The translations under genes were made by a program, and so were the position numbers. This document shows, piece by piece, positions 58,000 through 64,000 of a stretch of DNA of 64,000 nt; the stretch's first letter is position 1, and each line of letters starts with the position of its first letter. This stretch comes from Chloroflexota bacterium (GTDB lineage: Bacteria > Chloroflexota > UBA11872). Below the pieces are notes generated by a model that saw only the letters and a list, made by a program, of their open reading frames with translations, was not told where the DNA came from and ran no database searches. Location of the stretch: positions 52,952 through 116,951 of the forward strand of contig JAJEDE010000003.1 of NCBI GenBank assembly GCA_022821645.1, given 5' to 3'.

Positions 58000-59088
58000 C
58001 TAGTCTGGCGTGGCGGACTTGTGGCGGATGTCGTAGTGACCCGGATAACGGACCGGCAGATCGCCGGCGTCGATCATGGCGGTCAGCGGCGACCCCTTGG
58101 TCTTGAGCGGCAGCCGAACCAGGCTGTGCGTCCGGGCCGACTCGTAGATACCCATCAGGATCTCGAGCGTGTGGATGGCCAGGTTGGCGTCGCCGCGGTG
58201 CTCGTCGATCTCACCGGTTGCCCAGGCTGCCAGCGCGTCTAGCTCCAGCGTGCGAGCGTCGCTGAACTCGGCCTCGCTGGCCTCGATGGTTTCCCAGCCC
58301 GAGGCGCCGTGGCGCAGGAGTCGAATGACGTTGCCGGCGGTCCCGCCGGCCAGCCAGATCACGCCTTCCGTCCCGGTAATCACGCGCAGGTCGCGTTCCA
58401 GGCCTTCGGGCGGCGTGTCGCTCTCCATTGAGAGGCGAATGCCGCCTTCGAACTCCACCAGCAGCCCCGCCAGGTCCTCGGCCGGCCAGCCGCGCTCGTA
58501 GCGGTCGGTCTGGCGTTGCACGTTGGCCAGCACCCAGAGCGGCGTGGGGTCGCCCAGCATGTACTGCCAGTAGTTCAACTGGTGGGTGGCGATGTTCATG
58601 AGGCCGGCATCCGGCTTGGGCGGCCCGGCGAAGGCAGTAATCACGTGGCCGATCGCGCCGTCGGTGATCAGTTGCCGGACGGTCTCGTGCCGGGGCATCC
58701 AGCGGCCCTGGTGGCCGATGGCCAGCTTCACGCCGTTCCGCTCGCAGGCCGCCAGCATGGCGTAACCCTCGCCCGTGCTGCTGGCCATGGGCTTTTCGCA
58801 GACGATGGCACGGGGCGCATAGCGCGTGGCTGCCAGGATCGTCATCGAGGCGTGGAGCTGCTGCGGTGTGCCGATGCTGACGAGGTCAGGTTCCTCCTCG
58901 CGCAGCATCGTTTCGTAGTCGGTGTAACGGTTCTCGACGTCGAACTCGTCGCCAAACTCTTCGAGCGTGTTGGGGTCGATGTCGCAGACGGCGGCAAGTT
59001 CGATTCGGTCGCTCGCCAGGTAGCCCATGGCGTGGCTGCGGCCGATGTGGCCGCCGACGATGACGGCGCGGAGGGGTTGGGCGCTCAC
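58000..59088 (-). CDS. Gfo/Idh/MocA-family oxidoreductase, second of three tandem paralogues
   Basis: 362 residues from a GTG overlapping the upstream stop (GTGA). RAVIVGGHIGRSHAMGYL, CEKPMASSTGEGY (EKP intact) and LMNIATHQLNYWQYMLGD (active-site helix, His retained) are present. It shares MGIYESARTHSLVRLP and LPVRYPGHYDIRH with the neighbours. The nucleotide loop reads GGHIG, less canonical than in the other two. Substrate unknown. Confidence 0.9.
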   Translation of the reverse strand: MSAQPLRAVIVGGHIGRSHAMGYLASDRIELAAVCDIDPNTLEEFGDEFDVENRYTDYETMLREEEPDLVSIGTPQQLHASMTILAATRYAPRAIVCEKPMASSTGEGYAMLAACERNGVKLAIGHQGRWMPRHETVRQLITDGAIGHVITAFAGPPKPDAGLMNIATHQLNYWQYMLGDPTPLWVLANVQRQTDRYERGWPAEDLAGLLVEFEGGIRLSMESDTPPEGLERDLRVITGTEGVIWLAGGTAGNVIRLLRHGASGWETIEASEAEFSDARTLELDALAAWATGEIDEHRGDANLAIHTLEILMGIYESARTHSLVRLPLKTKGSPLTAMIDAGDLPVRYPGHYDIRHKSATPD

Positions 59089-60221
59089 GAGTTCCCTCCG
59101 CCGTAGTCGACCGGCGCGATTTTCGTGCCGTGCCGGATGTCGTGCCAGCCCGGGTTGCTGACCGGCAGCGCGCCGCTGTTGATCATCTCGACCAGCGGCG
59201 AGGACTGAGTCTTCATGGGTAGCTGTACCAGGCCGTGAGTCCGCGCTGACTCGTAGATGGCCATCAGGATTTCCTGCGTCTGCACGCAGAAGTGAGCGTC
59301 CTGGTGGTGGCCGTCCAGTTCGCCAGCAGCCCAGCGCGCGAAGGCGTCGATTTCGCGATGGCGGGCCGCCAGGTAGGTGTCGTTGTGGAACTCGATCTCT
59401 TCGACACTGCCGTCGCCGCGCTGAATGCGAATCCCGATCGGGTCTTCGGCCACCGTGCCCGGCGGACGAACTTCGCCTTCGGTGCGGACGTAGAGCGTGC
59501 CTTCGTCGCCGACGAAGGTGAGCCGGTGTTTTTCGACCTGGTCGCCGCCGGGGGTCTCGCCTTCAAGGATGAGGCGTGAGCCGTCGGCGAAGCCGACGAC
59601 GCCGACCGCCATTTCCTCGCAGGGCCAGCTGCGTTCCCAGACGTCGGAATCGCGTTGGATGTTGCCCATCACCCACTGGGGCTCGGGGTCGCCCAGGACG
59701 AACAGGGCCCGGTCGCAGCCGTGGCACATCTGGTTGAGCATTCCGCCCTGGTCGTACCAGCCGTGAACCAGGCGCACCTTGCCGATCGCGCCGCCGGTGA
59801 TCAGCTCGCGCGCTTCCTGGATCTGGGTCAGATAGCGCGACTCGTGGCCGATGGCCAGCTTGACGCCGTTGCGGTCGCAGGCGGCCAGCATGGTGCGGGC
59901 CTCGCCCATGTTGTTGGCCATCCCCTTCTCGCAAAGGATGCCCTTGGGCGTGTACTGCGTGGCCGCCAGGACGGTCATGTCCACGTGCAGCGGCTGGGCG
60001 GTGGCGATGTTGACGAGGTCGGGTTGCTCCTCGCGCAGCATCGTTTCGAAGTCGGTGTAGCGACTCTCGATGTCGTTGGCGTCGGCCACCCGGTTGAGGG
60101 GGACTTCGTCGATATCGCAGAGCGCCACCAGTTCGGCGGCGTCGGAATGCATGTAGGCGTCGGCGTGGTTGCGCCCCACACCGCAACCCACTACGACTGC
60201 CCGCAACGTTTCAGCGGCCAT
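59085..60221 (-). CDS. Gfo/Idh/MocA-family oxidoreductase, first of three tandem paralogues
   Basis: 378 residues from ATG 60221; the track start at 60254 adds 11 basic residues. RAVVVGCGVGRNHADAY is the cofactor loop, CEKGMANNMGEAR is the EKP position with Pro changed to Gly, and GGMLNQMCHGCDRALFVLGD shows the active-site helix. C terminus MAIYESARTHGLVQLP and SNPGWHDIRHG match its two downstream paralogues, indicating tandem duplication. Leads the three-gene operon. Confidence 0.9.
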   Translation of the reverse strand: MAAETLRAVVVGCGVGRNHADAYMHSDAAELVALCDIDEVPLNRVADANDIESRYTDFETMLREEQPDLVNIATAQPLHVDMTVLAATQYTPKGILCEKGMANNMGEARTMLAACDRNGVKLAIGHESRYLTQIQEARELITGGAIGKVRLVHGWYDQGGMLNQMCHGCDRALFVLGDPEPQWVMGNIQRDSDVWERSWPCEEMAVGVVGFADGSRLILEGETPGGDQVEKHRLTFVGDEGTLYVRTEGEVRPPGTVAEDPIGIRIQRGDGSVEEIEFHNDTYLAARHREIDAFARWAAGELDGHHQDAHFCVQTQEILMAIYESARTHGLVQLPMKTQSSPLVEMINSGALPVSNPGWHDIRHGTKIAPVDYGGGNS

Positions 60222-60252
60222 GCGCAGGCCTTTCGCACCTCTGGCGCGCGCC

Positions 60253-60282
60253 ATATTGGTCAGGTCGCGCCCCCGCGGTCAA
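60253..60282 (-). promoter_or_regulatory. Candidate promoter of the triple Gfo/Idh operon
   Basis: On the minus strand TTGACC (60282-60277) is followed 18 nt later by CAATAT (60258-60253), about 30 nt before the chosen start codon. The -35 is good, the -10 poor (three of six consensus bases), so this is only a candidate. Confidence 0.25.
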
Positions 60283-60340
60283 CCGGCGGGGGCCGCGCAG
60301 CGTGGTCCCGGAGTGTATTGGGGCGTGGGGGTGAAGGGGG

Positions 60341-60394
60341 AACCCTCTCTCGCCAGCCCGACCCCTTAAGGGGTCGGGCTGGCGAGAGAGGGTT
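60341..60394. repeat. Perfect 54-bp palindrome (27-bp arms, no loop)
   Basis: The arm AACCCTCTCTCGCCAGCC... is followed directly by its exact reverse complement, meeting at CCTTAAGG. Every one of the 27 bases pairs. It is followed by TTTT on the plus strand, so it could act as a terminator, but no plus-strand gene ends there and it lies 120 nt upstream of a minus-strand operon start. A mobile or REP-type palindromic element is more likely. The same ACCCTCTC core appears in the two REP-like copies near 61.2-61.3 kb. Confidence 0.95.
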
Positions 60395-60720
60395 TTGGCG
60401 GATTTTTGGTTGACTCGCGAGATCTGTGGAGTCGTGGGGGCGGGGCGGGGTGCGGAGGCGAAGGACAACGGTGCGGGCCGGCGGGCGAGGAGGCCGGCGA
60501 ATGGAGGGAATGCGTTGGATGGGGAGGGGAGTTGGCGGCACGAGGCAGGCGGGGACATGGAGATTCCAGGATGCGGGCAGCGGACGCGGGTCCAGTGTAT
60601 ACTATATGAGCACTTCCGGCAAGATCGCGCGCGAGGGATGGTTCGCGGGCCTTGACTCTCGGGGGTGAAGCAGGAGGGCGGCGGTGGAGTTTGGGAATCA
60701 GACGGTTTTTGGGGCGGGTG
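60395..60720. other. Gene-free interval between palindrome and tandem repeat
   Basis: About 325 nt, purine-skewed on the plus strand (many GGCGGG/GGAGG runs). Short overlapping ORFs on both strands look like by-products of the GC content: none has a recognisable motif or a ribosome site. A TATACT stands at 60598-60603 without a plausible -35. Confidence 0.6.
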
Positions 60721-60859
60721 TTCACGGTTCCCGCCCAATGTGTTCAGTTTTGCGGCCAATGTGTCCACTTTTCAGGCGAATGTGTCCGGTTTTCGGGCGA
60801 ATGTGTCCCGTTTTCGGGCGAATGTGTCCACTTTTTGAGCCGATGTGTCCAGTGAGTCC
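60721..60859. repeat. 21-bp tandem repeat, six units plus a partial
   Basis: Units end in AATGTG and read TCC-NN-TTTT-CGGGCG-AATGTG: starts at 60743, 60764, 60785, 60806 and 60827 are exactly 21 bp apart, preceded by a 22-bp degenerate unit at 60721 and followed by a partial unit at 60848. The middle units (60785, 60806) differ at only two positions. Because 21 is a multiple of 3, every frame gives a heptapeptide repeat (for example CVRFSGE on plus, GHIRPKT on minus), which explains several short ORFs in the track. There are no spacers, so it is not a CRISPR array. Confidence 0.92.
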
Positions 60860-61105
60860 CTTGTAGGCGTTGCCTGTGTGCGCGGGCTGAACCGGGTGGA
60901 ACGGGGAGCGGAACCGCGACGGCCATTGGAGAGGTTCGCGCAACCTGGGGGTGGAGGCCCAGAAGTCCCCGGACCTGGCGGCGGGACCGCCGGCGGCTGT
61001 CGGGGGAGAGGCAAGAGGGGGCGCAACCGGACCGGGTTGGACGGCTGACGGGGCGTATCAGCGCTGGAGCATGGATATCGACACCGGATTGGGCAAGAGG
61101 TCGCG

Positions 61106-61190
61106 ATGGCTGTGGTTGACGCCGCGCCGCGATTGCCGACGGCCGACGATCTGCTCCGGCTCTATAGAGACCTTTGCGTAATCCGTCGTT
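61106..61190 (+). pseudogene. Truncated 5' end of a thiamine-dependent dehydrogenase E1-alpha-like gene
   Basis: ATG 61106, preceded by AGAGG at a proper distance, opens MAVVDAAPRLPTADDLLRLY followed by RDLCVIRR. The LLRLYRDLCVIRR stretch resembles the N-terminal helix of pyruvate/acetoin/branched-chain dehydrogenase E1 alpha subunits (LYRxMxxIRRFE). Homology stops at VIRR, where a REP-like element (CCCTCTCCCCCAGGAGAGGG) begins, and the frame closes at 61279. The rest of the gene is not in the following sequence. Only 28 residues support the call. Confidence 0.4.
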
Positions 61191-61202
61191 GGTTGCTCGG
61201 AA

Positions 61203-61340
61203 GACCCCTCACCCTGCCCTCTCCCCCAGGAGAGGGATTAAGACAGCGTTCCACCTATGGGTCTGTCCAGCACCGCTGACCAGATCGTGTCGGTAGGGTT
61301 CGACCGGAAGACTCTCACCCCAACCCTCTCCCAGGCAGAA
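61203..61340. repeat. Two REP-like copies with a short hairpin
   Basis: Copy 1 (about 61208-61236) is CTCACCCTGCCCTCTCCCCCAGG and forms a hairpin CCCTCTCC-CCCA-GGAGAGGG at 61217-61236. Copy 2 (about 61313-61334) is CTCACCCCAACCCTCTCCCAGG without the right arm. These near-identical strings, 105 bp apart, resemble dispersed extragenic palindromic sequences. The rest of 61191-61493 shows no gene. Confidence 0.7.
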
Positions 61341-61493
61341 GGAGAAGACGGCGGCCCGGCGTGGGGGATGCCGAAGGTTCTCAGCCGATGCTGGAGGTTC
61401 GCGGGTAGAATTCTGTAAGGGCGGACCTGTTCCGAGTACTGGCCTACGCCGATCGATCGGCAGGGTTCAGGGATCCTCGTCAAGGAGGAACCG

Positions 61494-61673
61494 ATGGCGA
61501 CAGAAGCGGAACGCCTTGCCCGAGTGGAAGGGTCCTACAACCACCTTGCGACGAAGGCCGACCTAGCGAATCTCGAAACTCGTCTGACGACGTGGTTTGC
61601 CGGGCTTCTTCTCCTGGTGGTCATCAACGTGCTGGGCACGGTGACGGGAATTCTGATCGCGCTGCTTGGGTAG
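61494..61673 (+). CDS. Small single-span membrane protein with N-terminal coiled coil
   Basis: 59 codons, too short for the ORF track. ATG 61494 follows an ideal ribosome-binding site (AAGGAGGAACCG). The sequence MATEAERLARVEGSYNHLAT begins a charged amphipathic helix (ATKADLANLETRLTTW), followed by one hydrophobic span (FAGLLLLVVINVLGTVTGILIALL) and the stop. This resembles small hypothetical proteins with a coiled coil plus one transmembrane helix that occur widely near mobile DNA and TA genes. Function unknown. The strong RBS argues it is expressed. Confidence 0.75.
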   Translation: MATEAERLARVEGSYNHLATKADLANLETRLTTWFAGLLLLVVINVLGTVTGILIALLG

Positions 61674-61899
61674 CCGTTGGATCCGGGAGCTTAGGTTAGC
61701 GATCCTTCTCCGGAGATCGCCTTCAGGGCGCTAGCTGAGCAAGCCAGCTTGTCGTCCGATCCCAACATGACTTCGTCATGGAAGATGAGTGCTCCGAGAA
61801 GACTCCAACGGAACGAACCAGCAGCCGAAACTGCAGTGAAGACTCTCCCGGTTGGCACGACCTTGCACCGATCCCCTCAAGGCTGACGCTCACACAGTA
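61674..61899. other. Gene-free junction before the AT-rich island
   Basis: The left part is GC-rich and holds an imperfect hairpin GCGATC...GATCGC (61699-61720) and CATGAC-TTC-GTCATG (61766-61780). From about 61.85 kb the base composition falls sharply towards AT and the minus-strand Shedu gene ends. Neither hairpin has a U-tract strong enough to call a terminator. Confidence 0.5.
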
Positions 61900-63405
61900 T
61901 CAGAATGGCAATTCAATTGAGTCTGAATCTGTGACCTTCTCCAGAGGTGGCGAAGAAAGCAGGTCTCTCAGACTCGTCAGTCGAAGCAATAGTTCATCAA
62001 AGGTGATGATCTGCACATTCTTAGAATTACCCCGAAAGAGCTCGAACGATTGTTGCTTCGCTATATCATCCGGCATGGTCCCGATGATCAGGCAGCAACT
62101 AACAGCAAAGGATTCAATGTCATATAGTCGACTGTTTACCTTGATTTGCGAGCTTTCCTTTTCAAAGTTGTTCTTCTGATTAAGCGCCTGATTGACAGCG
62201 CCTACCAGATATCTGGTAGGTGGAAACACAGAGCCATGATAGGGAGCCTTGTTGAGCAATTTCGTTCCTGGAGTCTTGATTTCTACAATTGCACAATTGT
62301 TGGTCAAACTGTTTTTCACAAGATAGTCGGCGATTGTCTCACCGGATCCTGAGATTGTATGACCACCGACCGATGCTTGCTCACTCACCTTTACAATCGG
62401 ATAGCCAAAGGCTAAACTCAATATGAATGAATTGACATTTAGAAACTCCTGCCATTCTCGCTCTGGAGTCTTTTCTTGCATCATCTCCTGAAAGCGATCA
62501 ATCAGAGCCTCAAGAGTAACAAGCTCCATGTCAGCTCTAATGGTTGCGATCTTCTGAGGTTTTTCTGAGACCATTTTTCTAGTATTCTTTACGAAAATAT
62601 CGAGCATCTCGTCTTGTTCACTTTGCGTGAGAGCTTCATTTCCACGTATGGCAACTTCAGTGAGCATCCGTCGTAAGGGACTTCTGCCGGTCGCTATCGG
62701 AATTAAAGGCTGGCCTGTTTTTCGTGCGAAAAGATTGTGAGTGGCGGCAGTGTTAACAGATCGTGCTGCAGTCTGGGAGTGGCGGACGGTCCTATCGATC
62801 GTCTTTCTAGCCTCTTCAAGATCAGCGACTGAAATGTAGAACTTGCTATCCGCAGCTTCAATGCTAGTTTCTCGTCGATCTGACACTACAATCTCTGTGC
62901 AATCTGAGAGCGACTCCACTGCGTCAATTATGAACCGGTAGGGTCGCGTGAACCCTAACCCATAGTCATAGTCCTTTATGAAACACGACGGGAGTTCTTC
63001 CAAGATCATCATTACCAATTCTTGATCCGTGTATCCGAAATCGACGACCATTTCCTGGTTAACTCTTACTTCTGGAAATACGATTTCTTGGATGTTCGAT
63101 CCAGATGCTGGCCAGTTTTCTATAGTTATCGACTTTATTTTGGTATATTTTTGCTGTAAAAAGTCACCGGGATTCGCCACACTCGGAAATGCATTGATGG
63201 GGAAGATCATCAGTTTCTGTTTGCGACGATCGACTTGGAGCAACTTAATCCTAACATCGCTGCGGTTCGGGTTCTCAATGTCTGCCTGCTTCAAGCGTTC
63301 GGTCGACGGAGTGTAAAAAACGTCAAAACTAGCTGAAGATGGTCGTTCTATAACAAGTGAACCCTCATCGTCGTAGTCATATGCGCCAGTAAAGAGTCGA
63401 GGCAT
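61900..63405 (-). CDS. sduA: Shedu-type anti-phage defence protein (DUF4263 nuclease)
   Basis: 501 residues. The C-terminal half matches DUF4263: the entry motif EREWQEFLNVNSFIL (315-329), then a PD-(D/E)XK core with Asp360 (TIADYLV), Glu375-Ile-Lys377 (AIVEIKTPG) and a following Gln (VNQALNQ, about 406). The N-terminal ~300 residues are a variable sensor-like region, as in known Shedu proteins. Shedu is a single-gene phage-defence system acting as a nuclease. Codon use is AT-rich compared with all neighbours, indicating recent horizontal acquisition. Upstream is GGAG at 10 nt from ATG 63405; no partner gene is needed. Confidence 0.8.
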   Translation of the reverse strand: MPRLFTGAYDYDDEGSLVIERPSSASFDVFYTPSTERLKQADIENPNRSDVRIKLLQVDRRKQKLMIFPINAFPSVANPGDFLQQKYTKIKSITIENWPASGSNIQEIVFPEVRVNQEMVVDFGYTDQELVMMILEELPSCFIKDYDYGLGFTRPYRFIIDAVESLSDCTEIVVSDRRETSIEAADSKFYISVADLEEARKTIDRTVRHSQTAARSVNTAATHNLFARKTGQPLIPIATGRSPLRRMLTEVAIRGNEALTQSEQDEMLDIFVKNTRKMVSEKPQKIATIRADMELVTLEALIDRFQEMMQEKTPEREWQEFLNVNSFILSLAFGYPIVKVSEQASVGGHTISGSGETIADYLVKNSLTNNCAIVEIKTPGTKLLNKAPYHGSVFPPTRYLVGAVNQALNQKNNFEKESSQIKVNSRLYDIESFAVSCCLIIGTMPDDIAKQQSFELFRGNSKNVQIITFDELLLRLTSLRDLLSSPPLEKVTDSDSIELPF

Positions 63406-63531
63406 TCAGCGCGTCTCCATCTTCTTTTAGTAAGTGTGTAGTCGAAGTGAATTGCGTATCACGGCTTCAAGGTGCAATGACGGGCAGGCCGACGTGGCGG
63501 TAGTGCGGATCCATCGTACCGGCTATTCCAG

Positions 63532-63894
63532 CTAGCTTAACCCTGACTGCATTGTCCCAGCTTGGACAGCGCAGGCGGTTCGCGCACGTTTCTCAGAGTA
63601 CTGGTCTCCGAGGTCGTGCATCCGCCGCCTGCTTGTTTGGTCGAGACTGGCGAACGACACTGGCAGTTGACGGATGTCTGATGCAGACGGAGTCTGCGGG
63701 CTCGGCGTTTGGATCTTGAGAGTGGTGGTCCAGAGCGAGGACTGTCTCGGAATGTTGGATGCCGCTGTGTTGCGGTTCGACACGGGCTCCGCCGAACTAC
63801 GGTCCGGCTCGCCACGTGTGGTTCGACGTCGCTCTCCGTAGTACAGGTTCTTGGCCTGAATGAAGACGTTCGAGTCGAGCAGATACCTCGTCAA
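63532..63894 (-). pseudogene. Remnant of a DUF4411-type PIN-domain toxin gene
   Basis: From TTG 63894, overlapping the upstream stop by 4 nt (TTGA), the product begins MTRYLLDSNVFIQAKNLYYG, the exact opening of DUF4411 PIN proteins (first catalytic Asp in LLDSN). After about residue 21 (near 63832) the expected FDFCPAFW is replaced by Arg/Thr/Ser-rich sequence without PIN acidic motifs, and the remaining 100 codons look non-coding. The gene was thus cut by a rearrangement at about 63.83 kb. Confidence 0.7.
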
Positions 63895-63998
63895 CCCAAT
63901 ACGCCTGCTTCTCGCCCGAGGTTGTTGAAGGTTTCGAGTTTCGAGACGCCGACCATGCGAAAGGCATCGCGGTAGAGGGTGTGTCCTTCACGAGTGCT
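63891..63998 (-). CDS. C-terminal end of an ImmA/IrrE-like metallopeptidase or XRE antitoxin, cut by window edge
   Basis: The minus strand from 63998 reads STREGHTLYRDAFRMVGVSK, then LETFNNLGREAGVLG, then a stop at 63891-63893. The YRDAFRMVGVS and FNNLGRE pattern fits the C terminus of ImmA/IrrE (COG2856) proteins, the usual upstream partner of DUF4411 PIN genes. The stop overlaps the PIN TTG start. Only 35 residues are visible, and the active-site HExxH lies outside the window, so the family call leans on context. Confidence 0.5.
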   Translation of the reverse strand, partial: STREGHTLYRDAFRMVGVSKLETFNNLGREAGVLG

Positions 63999-64000
63999 CT

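Noticed and set aside
60211-60768. 185-aa minus-strand Pro-rich ORF
   Set aside because: Runs through the palindrome (LSRQPDPLRGRAGERG is its translation) and overlaps a Gfo/Idh start; low-complexity shadow.
60721-60859. CRISPR array
   Set aside because: Repeats are directly adjacent with no unique spacers and no cas genes are present.
60652-60943. Heptapeptide-repeat proteins (CVRFSGE / MCPVFGR / GHIRPKT)
   Set aside because: All three frames of both strands give repeats because the unit is 21 bp; no ribosome site, so noncoding repeat is preferred.
61699-61780. Two short hairpins as terminators of the small membrane gene
   Set aside because: Stems are imperfect or only 6 bp and lack a U-tract.

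Overview
The window is a high-GC bacterial chromosome segment with dense, co-directional genes, many GTG/TTG starts and frequent 4-nt ATGA/GTGA/TTGA gene overlaps. Gene content (a PyrR-led pyrimidine operon, long runs of GT4 glycosyltransferases, several Gfo/Idh/MocA oxidoreductases, an isolated yqeC) and protein style fit an uncultured Chloroflexota (Dehalococcoidia/SAR202-like) lineage. That is an inference from style: no rRNA or marker gene with a phylogenetic signal was readable by eye.

Layout. (1) 1-5.0 kb: end of a Wzx-like flippase, then a minus-strand nucleotide-sugar operon (GDP-mannose 4,6-dehydratase, NAD-dependent reductase/epimerase, phosphomannomutase/phosphoglucomutase, PMI-type cupin) that looks suited to making GDP-6-deoxyhexose such as GDP-D-rhamnose. 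(2) 5.1-19.1 kb: nucleotide biosynthesis. yqeC converges on a minus-strand operon pyrR-pyrB-MBL-pyrC-carA-carB-pyrK. This operon is preceded by a readable PyrR attenuator (TATAAT promoter, PyrR-binding hairpin with AGTCCAGCGAGGC, then an intrinsic terminator just before pyrR). Upstream lie a cysteine-less peroxiredoxin homologue, purA, pyrG and a degenerate metallo-beta-lactamase-like gene. (3) 19.2-50.3 kb: a roughly 31-kb plus-strand surface-glycan locus with an ABC exporter (Wzm/Wzt), one GT2, ten GT4-like enzymes, a CgeB-like glycosyltransferase, two large polytopic membrane proteins (GT39-like, YfhO-like), a radical SAM enzyme with a Trm112-like partner, an acyltransferase, a heparinase-like toroid protein, a methyltransferase, a Wzx flippase, an epimerase and a terminal polyprenyl-phosphate glycosylphosphotransferase. 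A recurrent beta-sandwich-like module (FR[WY]T ... DxRxLGIAV) appears in Wzt, the GT2 and the first GT4. (4) 50.4-60.2 kb: accessory metabolism. One divergent pair of operons holds Gfo/Idh, methyltransferase and class III aminotransferase against a LanC-like protein and Gfo/Idh. A brnT(nonsense)/brnA toxin-antitoxin pair and three tandem Gfo/Idh paralogues follow. (5) 60.2-64 kb: a genome-plasticity zone with a perfect 54-bp palindrome, a 21-bp tandem repeat, REP-like hairpins, a truncated E1-alpha-like gene start, a small membrane protein missed by the ORF track, a clearly AT-rich Shedu-type (DUF4263) defence nuclease, and remnants of an ImmA/IrrE plus PIN (DUF4411) pair.

The likeliest items for a second look are the PyrR attenuator, the shared accessory module in the glycan locus, the LanC-like cluster, and the Shedu/TA-remnant island at the right end.
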